A stretch of 64,000 nucleotides of DNA from Gellertiella hungarica (GTDB lineage Bacteria; Pseudomonadota; Alphaproteobacteria; Rhizobiales; Rhizobiaceae), in assembly GCF_014197145.1 (NCBI RefSeq), contig NZ_JACIEZ010000008.1, positions 62,001 to 126,000 on the forward strand, in the 5' to 3' direction. The position numbers and the translations under genes were made by a program. Positions 59,113-64,000 of this stretch are shown here, in pieces. Each line of letters begins with the position of its first letter. The stretch's first letter is position 1. The notes under the pieces were generated by a model. The model was not told the origin of the DNA. It worked only from the letters and a program-made list of their open reading frames with translations, and did no database searches.

Positions 59113-60627
59113 TCAGGCGGCGGCGCGGTCGAACTCGGCAGCGAACCAGCTCTCGAACGCCGCCTTCTCTTCAGGCGTCAGATGCAGGGCCTGCTTTGTG
59201 CGCCGGACAAGCACGTCTTCTGCCGTCTCGGCCCATTCCCGCGCCACCAGGTAGCGGACTTCCGCTTCGTAGAGATCGGCACCGAAATGACGGCCCAGTC
59301 CGTCCAGGCCGGTTGCGCCGGCCACGATCTGCTTCAGGCGCGCGCCGTAAAGACGCCCATAATGCTGCATCAGGCTGCGTGGCATCCAGGGATAGGCGGA
59401 CTTCGTCGCATCGATGAAGCGGACATAGTCGGCGTCCGGTATTTCCCCGCCCGGCAATGTCGCCGTTCTCGTCCAGTCGGGCCCCATCCTGGGGAAATGG
59501 ACGGCGATCTTCTGCAGCGCATGTTCGGAGAGCTTGCGGAACGTGGTGATCTTGCCGCCGAAGACATTGAGGATGGGCGCACCGCCGGTCTCGTCGAGAT
59601 CGAAGACATAGTCCCGGGTGACGGCCGAGGGGTTGCCCTTGCCATCGTCGAACAGAGGGCGCACGCCCGAGAAGCTGGTGATCACATCCTTGCGGCTCAG
59701 CTTTTCCTTGAAATACCGGTTTACGGCGGCGATGAGATAATCGATCTCCGCCTCGTCTGCCTGCACCTCCTCCGGCCGGCCCTCATAGGGAATGTCCGTG
59801 GTGCCGATCAGCGCCTTGTCACCCTCATAGGGATTGATGAAGATGACCCGCTTGTCGTGGTTCTGGACGAGGTAGGCCTGGCTGCCTTCCCAGAACTTCG
59901 GCACGATGATGTGGCTGCCCTTCACCAGCCGCACATTGCGGCTGCTGTTCGAACCGGCCACCCGGCCGACGATATCGTTGACCCAAGGACCGCCGGCATT
60001 GACGATCAGGCGTGCGCGCACTGTCTCGGTTGCGCCCGTCCGCTCGTTGCGCATGGTCACCGTCCATGCACCATTGTCCCGGCGGGCGCTGATGCAGGCG
60101 GTGCGGGTCAGCACGCGCGCGCCCCTTTCGGCAGCATCCAGCGCGTTGAGGACCACGAGGCGGGCATCGTCCACCCAGCAGTCGGAATATTCGAAACCCC
60201 TCGTGTACTTGCCCAGGATCGGCGCGCCCTCCGGATCGCGACGGAGATCGAGGCTGCGCGTTCCCGGGAGCCGCTTGCGACCGCCGAGATGATCATACAG
60301 GAAGAGACCCAGGCGGACGAGCCATGCCGGACGGTCATCAGGGCTGTGGGGAAGCACGAAGCGCATCGGCCAGATGATGTGGCTGGCGGAATTCAGCAGC
60401 ACCTCGCGTTCGATCAGCGCTTCGCGGACCAGACGGAACTCGTAATATTCCAGATAGCGCAGACCGCCATGGACCAGCTTGCCGGACCGGGAGGATGTGC
60501 CTTCGGCCAGATCACCCTTCTCGCAGAGGATGACGGAAAGGCCGCGGCCGGCCGCATCACGGGCAATCCCCGCACCGTTGATCCCTCCGCCGATCACGAA
60601 AAGATCGACCATACTTGCATCTGCCAT
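59113..60627 (-). CDS. eryB: EryB, FAD-dependent erythritol-phosphate dehydrogenase (GlpD family)
   Basis: A 504-residue flavoenzyme: FAD-binding GGGINGAGIARDAAGRG at the N-terminus, GTSSRSGKLVHGGLRYLEYYEF and SGVRPLFDD, like glycerol 3-phosphate dehydrogenase. In the ery pathway it oxidises erythritol phosphate to a ketotetrose phosphate and feeds electrons to the respiratory chain. AGGAGA precedes the ATG at 60627, which is preferred to a longer reading. Confidence 0.9.
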   Translation of the reverse strand: MADASMVDLFVIGGGINGAGIARDAAGRGLSVILCEKGDLAEGTSSRSGKLVHGGLRYLEYYEFRLVREALIEREVLLNSASHIIWPMRFVLPHSPDDRPAWLVRLGLFLYDHLGGRKRLPGTRSLDLRRDPEGAPILGKYTRGFEYSDCWVDDARLVVLNALDAAERGARVLTRTACISARRDNGAWTVTMRNERTGATETVRARLIVNAGGPWVNDIVGRVAGSNSSRNVRLVKGSHIIVPKFWEGSQAYLVQNHDKRVIFINPYEGDKALIGTTDIPYEGRPEEVQADEAEIDYLIAAVNRYFKEKLSRKDVITSFSGVRPLFDDGKGNPSAVTRDYVFDLDETGGAPILNVFGGKITTFRKLSEHALQKIAVHFPRMGPDWTRTATLPGGEIPDADYVRFIDATKSAYPWMPRSLMQHYGRLYGARLKQIVAGATGLDGLGRHFGADLYEAEVRYLVAREWAETAEDVLVRRTKQALHLTPEEKAAFESWFAAEFDRAAA

Positions 60628-60699
60628 CACATTCTCCTCGGGATGCGCTTGTCGCACCCGCTCATCTTGATAGGGACGTCTGCCGAACGTCCTTCATGT

Positions 60700-62268
60700 T
60701 CAGGACGCGCCGCGCCCCTGTTCCGCAGCCAGCGCATCCCAAATGGAAGGCAAGCTTTGCCGCGTGTTGACGTAAGAGGGATAGAGCCGGTCATACCGGT
60801 CAGCGAGTTCACCGGAGGGTGCCTCCGCCTCCCCGAGCAGGGGCGTGACCCAATCCGCGATACAGGCATCCATGCCGTCATAGGCGCCGATGGCCACGGC
60901 CGCCATCATGGCCGCACCCGCAGCGCCCGCCTCTTCCCGCGCGGAGATCCGCACCGGTGCCCGCACGGCAGCGGACAACTGGGAGCGCAGTGCCCGGGAC
61001 CGGGCAGCACCGCCCGTCAGCCGCAGCTCCGACGGCATTTCACCCATGGCCGAGTAGCAATCGCGCGTGGCCATGCCGAGCCCCTCGATCACCGCCCGCA
61101 GAAGATCGGGAAAGCGATGGCGCATGGACAGGCCGACAAATCCGGCGCGGGCATCCGCATTCACGAAGGGTCCGCGCTCTCCTGCCTCGGAAATATATGG
61201 GTGGTAGAGAACGGCGCCCGGCTGCGCGGCTGCCATCCAGCCATCGATCCTGGCAACGAGGTCCGCATGGGATGCCGCCGCGCCGAACTCGGTCAGCAGT
61301 TCCCCGGCAAGGCCCAGCACCCAGTCGATGTTGAGCGTTGCGCTCATATTGGTCTGGACCTGCGTGACGATACCAGGGATCGGCAGACAGATCACGTATC
61401 CCGTTCCCTCCGCATTGAGGGCAACCGCGTCCACAGGCTTTGCCTGCGTATGCACACCCGTCGAGCCGATGGTCGAACAGGCCGCATTGAGGCCGCCGGT
61501 ACGGACGCCGGCACCGAGAGCCGTCATCACCATGTCCACATAGCCGAGCGATACGGGGGTCCCTTCGAGCAGGCCCGTTGCCGAAGCAGCAGCTGCCGTC
61601 AACCCGTGGGTAATCTGCGTTCCATCGATGATTTCCGGCAGAAGATGGCGCCGATGCTCGAGCCCGAGCGAAGCGATCACGGTGTCGTCGTACCGGCGAT
61701 TGCGAAAATTGCCGAAGGTAAAGCTGGCCTCGGAGGGGTCCGTTGCACGGATGCCGGTCAGGTTGAGATAGAGCCAGTCCTTGCAGTGCAGGGCTACTTC
61801 CGTCCGGTCGAGCAGGTCCGCCGCATGCCTGTCCATGTGGGCCATCTGACTGCCCTGCTGGCACGTATTCAGGCCCGTTCCGGTCGCTTCGAAGCGGGCA
61901 CGATCGGCAGCACCGGCCGAAAGCCGGCGTACGGTCGGTGCGGCGCGCGCATCGAGCCAGAGCCACGCATTCGCCACGGGCCTGTTGCCGCTGCCCACCA
62001 GCCATGTTCCATCGCCCTGGGCAGTCACGGAGATCGCGGCAGTGCGCCGCGCAAGCCCCTCCACCTTCAGCGCCAGACCCTTGAGGGCGGCAACGCAATC
62101 TGCCCAGGTCTGCTCAAGCGACTGGGTTGCCGAGCCATCGGCCCCCATCGCATAGCGATTGCGCACGGACGACGTCTCGAGCTGTTCACCGCGAAGGCCG
62201 AAGGCGACAGCCTTGATCACGGACGTTCCGGCATCGATGCCGATGATCAGATCACGCATGTCAACCAT
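60700..62268 (-). CDS. eryA: EryA, erythritol kinase (FGGY family)
   Basis: A 522-residue sugar kinase: N-terminal phosphate loop LIIGIDAGTSVIKAVAF, GYVDMVMTALGAGV with the catalytic-type Asp, then STIGSTGVH and a C-terminal FGGY signature-like LRLTGGAARSRALRSQL. It phosphorylates erythritol as the first step of catabolism. ATG at 62268 was chosen over an ATG nine bases later because GGGAGA lies at proper spacing. Confidence 0.9.
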   Translation of the reverse strand: MVDMRDLIIGIDAGTSVIKAVAFGLRGEQLETSSVRNRYAMGADGSATQSLEQTWADCVAALKGLALKVEGLARRTAAISVTAQGDGTWLVGSGNRPVANAWLWLDARAAPTVRRLSAGAADRARFEATGTGLNTCQQGSQMAHMDRHAADLLDRTEVALHCKDWLYLNLTGIRATDPSEASFTFGNFRNRRYDDTVIASLGLEHRRHLLPEIIDGTQITHGLTAAAASATGLLEGTPVSLGYVDMVMTALGAGVRTGGLNAACSTIGSTGVHTQAKPVDAVALNAEGTGYVICLPIPGIVTQVQTNMSATLNIDWVLGLAGELLTEFGAAASHADLVARIDGWMAAAQPGAVLYHPYISEAGERGPFVNADARAGFVGLSMRHRFPDLLRAVIEGLGMATRDCYSAMGEMPSELRLTGGAARSRALRSQLSAAVRAPVRISAREEAGAAGAAMMAAVAIGAYDGMDACIADWVTPLLGEAEAPSGELADRYDRLYPSYVNTRQSLPSIWDALAAEQGRGAS

Positions 62269-63140
62269 GGCGCTCTCCCTGCAGCGGCGCCCATAGCCTT
62301 TGATACCGAATGCCGATCATCCCTTGCATCCTCCTCCCGCGCTCCTCGAACCGGCTCCCGAAGGACGCCAGGTCCGCATACTGGGCAGTTCCCGCACACT
62401 CAGCAACGAGCGACACGAGCGCATGGGTCACCCGGAAGCCAAAACCGCCGGAGACATATCCCACAATGATAACGCGAGATCCGTAATATTTTTCTGCTTA
62501 CGAATTTTTTTTCATACTCGTCCCGTCCTGTCAACAGCCTCCCGGAAGGAAAACACCACTCCAGCGCCTGAGGGTCGCGAGACGTCCGCAAGAGCACTGA
62601 CACCTGTCCGTCAGCATCGCCACGCGAACTTCGACACAAGCCTTGCCTTCGACGGGAATATCTGGATAATTTACTGACAATATTGACTATTTCTCAGTTC
62701 TCCTTCTGCCGGACACGCACCTCGCAGGTCCTGCACTGTCCCCCGGACATATTTTGCGCCGCACCCATAACCCGACCTAGACGAGTGCATCGCAGCACAT
62801 TTTTTGCGCAGATTTTGCCCGCTCAACCAGCAGAGAGGTGCCGAAAGCGGCATTGACAGGCCCCTCCTTTTATACCATCCTTTGTTATGTTGATAACACA
62901 GATCTATCACATCATGAGATTTCAAGGATGGGCGAGCGGGGCGCGGGAGGAACGTGCGGCTGGCGCCCGAGCAGGTGGAGGAGATTCCATGAAGGATTTG
63001 GTCGCCATGATCATCCCTCAGCTTCGCGGAGCCATCGGTGGCTCTCGCCTGTTCTCGAGCGTTTTTCACAGCTGACGACTGCACACCCGCCAGACCGACT
63101 GGCCCGAACGGACCGTAACGAACTGCAAGGTTGAACCCCC
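62269..63140. promoter_or_regulatory. Divergent control region between eryA and the transporter genes
   Basis: An 870-bp region without a convincing gene, more AT-rich than its flanks from 62460 to 62700. It holds CGTAA...TTACG (near 62481-62501), a near-palindrome GACAATATTGAC (near 62675), and TGTTAT-GTTG-ATAACA (62883-62898) followed by ATCACA (62906-62911). These are candidate sites for EryD and EryR. Short open frames here lack ribosome sites and protein-like composition. Confidence 0.5.
62883..62911. promoter_or_regulatory. Inverted repeat upstream of the transporter operon
   Basis: A perfect inverted repeat (TGTTAT / ATAACA, 4-base spacer) followed by ATCACA, the complement of the TGTGAT word at the eryR promoter. 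It is about 240 bp upstream of the DUF2291 gene and downstream of a TTGACA box at 62853, as expected of an operator. Confidence 0.4.
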
Positions 63141-63797
63141 ATGAGCTCCCAGGCTGAAGCCACCTCGTCGAAAGCGCCTCTAGCTTCAAGGCGTGTGCTG
63201 CTGAGCATCGCCGCCGGCCTGGTGGTGATTGCGGCGATCGCACTGGATACGACGGTCGTGAAGATCGGCTCCGAGCACGACGTCCAGGTGAAGAGCTTCT
63301 CGGCACCCGCATTCGGTGCGGAACAGTTTCCGAAGACTCAGGCCGACATCCTGAAGCGTGCCGCTCCCGCCGCCGAACTCCTCGCCGCCATCACCGCCGA
63401 CAAGGCTGCCGCAAGCAAGAAGTATGGTGTTGCGACCAGCGTGGGTCCCGTCATTCCCGTGAGCTTCAAGGGCGTCGTGGGAGAGCGCAAGGGCAACATG
63501 CATGTCGTGAAGGTCGAGGGCCTGCCGGAGGATATCGTCGTTCGCGTGCAGACTGGCCCGGCCATCAACGGCACGGACCTGCGCGACGCCACCGGCACGA
63601 TCGAATTCGGGCAGTTCAAGAACCAGATCGAGTACCAGGACGCCGGCTCCGCCATCAACAACGAGATGAAGAAGCAGGTTCTCTCCGCCTTCGATCCGGC
63701 GACCCTTACGGGAAAGACCGTCGAGATCACGGGGGTCTTCAAGCTGATAAACCCGAAGGGCTGGATGGTGACGCCGGTGAAGGTGAACGTGCAATGA
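63141..63797 (+). CDS. DUF2291 lipoprotein-like transporter accessory protein
   Basis: A 218-residue protein with one N-terminal membrane helix ([24 protein letters not shown]) and a periplasmic domain of the DUF2291 family ([38 protein letters not shown]). Such proteins accompany sugar ABC transporters in rhizobial ery and related operons. The next gene starts four bases before its stop, so translation is probably coupled. Confidence 0.82.
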   Translation: MSSQAEATSSKAPLASRRVLLSIAAGLVVIAAIALDTTVVKIGSEHDVQVKSFSAPAFGAEQFPKTQADILKRAAPAAELLAAITADKAAASKKYGVATSVGPVIPVSFKGVVGERKGNMHVVKVEGLPEDIVVRVQTGPAINGTDLRDATGTIEFGQFKNQIEYQDAGSAINNEMKKQVLSAFDPATLTGKTVEITGVFKLINPKGWMVTPVKVNVQ

Positions 63798-64000
63798 GCG
63801 CAACGGACCAGATCGGCGAAGTGGTTCTGGCGGCGCGCAACATCGCCAAATCCTACGGAAACGTCCACGCGCTCAAGGGAGTGAACTTCGAGGTTCACCG
63901 CGGGCAGGTAACCACCCTTTTCGGAGAGAACGGGGCAGGCAAGTCGACCCTGATGAAGATCCTCTCCGGCGTCGTCCAGCCCACCTCGGGCGAAATCATC
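63794..64000 (+). CDS. Sugar ABC transporter ATPase, truncated by the window end
   Basis: The first 69 codons of a CUT2-type ATPase that runs off the window. The Walker A motif is visible ([17 protein letters not shown]), preceded by [20 protein letters not shown]. Together with DUF2291 and divergent eryA it is most likely part of the erythritol importer (EryE/F/G type). Confidence 0.88.
   Translation, partial: MSATDQIGEVVLAARNIAKSYGNVHALKGVNFEVHRGQVTTLFGENGAGKSTLMKILSGVVQPTSGEII

Noticed and set aside
58855-62469. A 1204-codon open frame on the plus strand across eryA-eryC
   Set aside because: It is antisense to three recognisable enzymes, and its His- and Arg-rich composition is that of a high-GC shadow frame.
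62595-62614. A sequence like the late palindrome (CTGACACCTGTCCGTCAG) in the ery control region
   Set aside because: The right arm is interrupted and the GGG/CCC edges are missing; it is outside the phage, so probably chance.
62300-62677. A 125-codon frame in the ery divergent region
   Set aside because: It has no ribosome site, a Pro/Arg/His-rich shadow composition and spans AT-rich control sequence.
62671-63312. A 213-codon minus-strand frame beside DUF2291
   Set aside because: It overlaps the start of a supported gene antisense and has Arg/Ser-rich shadow composition.
1-64000. CRISPR arrays, tRNA or rRNA genes
   Set aside because: No regularly spaced repeats, no tRNA cloverleaf and no rRNA sequence were recognised on reading; a dedicated search was not possible.

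Overview
The window reads as a chromosome or large-replicon segment of an alphaproteobacterium of the order Rhizobiales, most likely Rhizobiaceae. The evidence is the high GC content, the codon use, an HWE-type sensor kinase next to CheR, a Brucella/Rhizobium-type erythritol (ery) locus and rhizobial-style sugar ABC transporters. No species can be named from the sequence alone.

Host left flank (1-5622). A leftward operon encodes a carbohydrate ABC transporter (binding protein and two permeases, with the ATPase presumably off the left edge) and a Gfo/Idh/MocA oxidoreductase. Next comes a leftward gene for (S)-ureidoglycine aminohydrolase with its own intrinsic terminator. The rightward start of a large hybrid sensor kinase follows and is cut after 41 codons and two bases.

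Prophage (5623-44408, 38,786 bp). A complete-looking Mu-type transposable prophage splits the kinase gene. Its ends are TGTAG...CTACA and are flanked by the 5-bp duplication CTGGC. Removing the phage and one copy of the duplication restores one open frame of 1036 codons. From left to right it carries: the left end with a small leftward gene; a repressor divergent from ner with two 12-bp operators; early genes including a ParB-like protein, transposase A and ATPase B; DUF3164, GemA and ASCH genes; a Mor/C-type activator; lysis genes; a Mu-type head module (gp25-gp29, F, I/Z, T, gp36, G, gp37); a P2-type baseplate module (V, W, J, I) with large fibre proteins; and a separate P2-type tail module (sheath, tube, E/E' frameshift pair, tape measure, U, X, D) that ends next to the right terminus.

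The most informative regulatory signal is a palindrome, GGGCTGACA-NN-TGTCAGCCC or its core, that occurs in front of each of three late transcription units: lysis plus head start, protease/capsid through fibres, and sheath to D. Each copy is followed by TTGC at the same distance. I infer that this is the site of the single Mor/C-like activator, so that one protein switches on the whole late programme. No Gin invertase, Mom modification system or Gam homologue was recognised.

Host right flank (44409-64000). The rest of the hybrid kinase (GAF, HisKA, HATPase, three receiver domains) is followed in the same operon by a CheR methyltransferase and a REC-PAS-HWE kinase-REC protein. Then come a type IB topoisomerase and a membrane EAL phosphodiesterase. 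From 53004 to the end lies an erythritol catabolic region: rpiB/eryI, tpi/eryH, a DeoR regulator (eryR), a transaldolase, a SorC regulator (eryD), an iron-dependent alcohol dehydrogenase, eryC, eryB and eryA. Divergent from these are a DUF2291 protein and the start of a sugar ABC ATPase that runs off the window. Together these genes would import erythritol and convert it to D-erythrose 4-phosphate for the pentose phosphate pathway.
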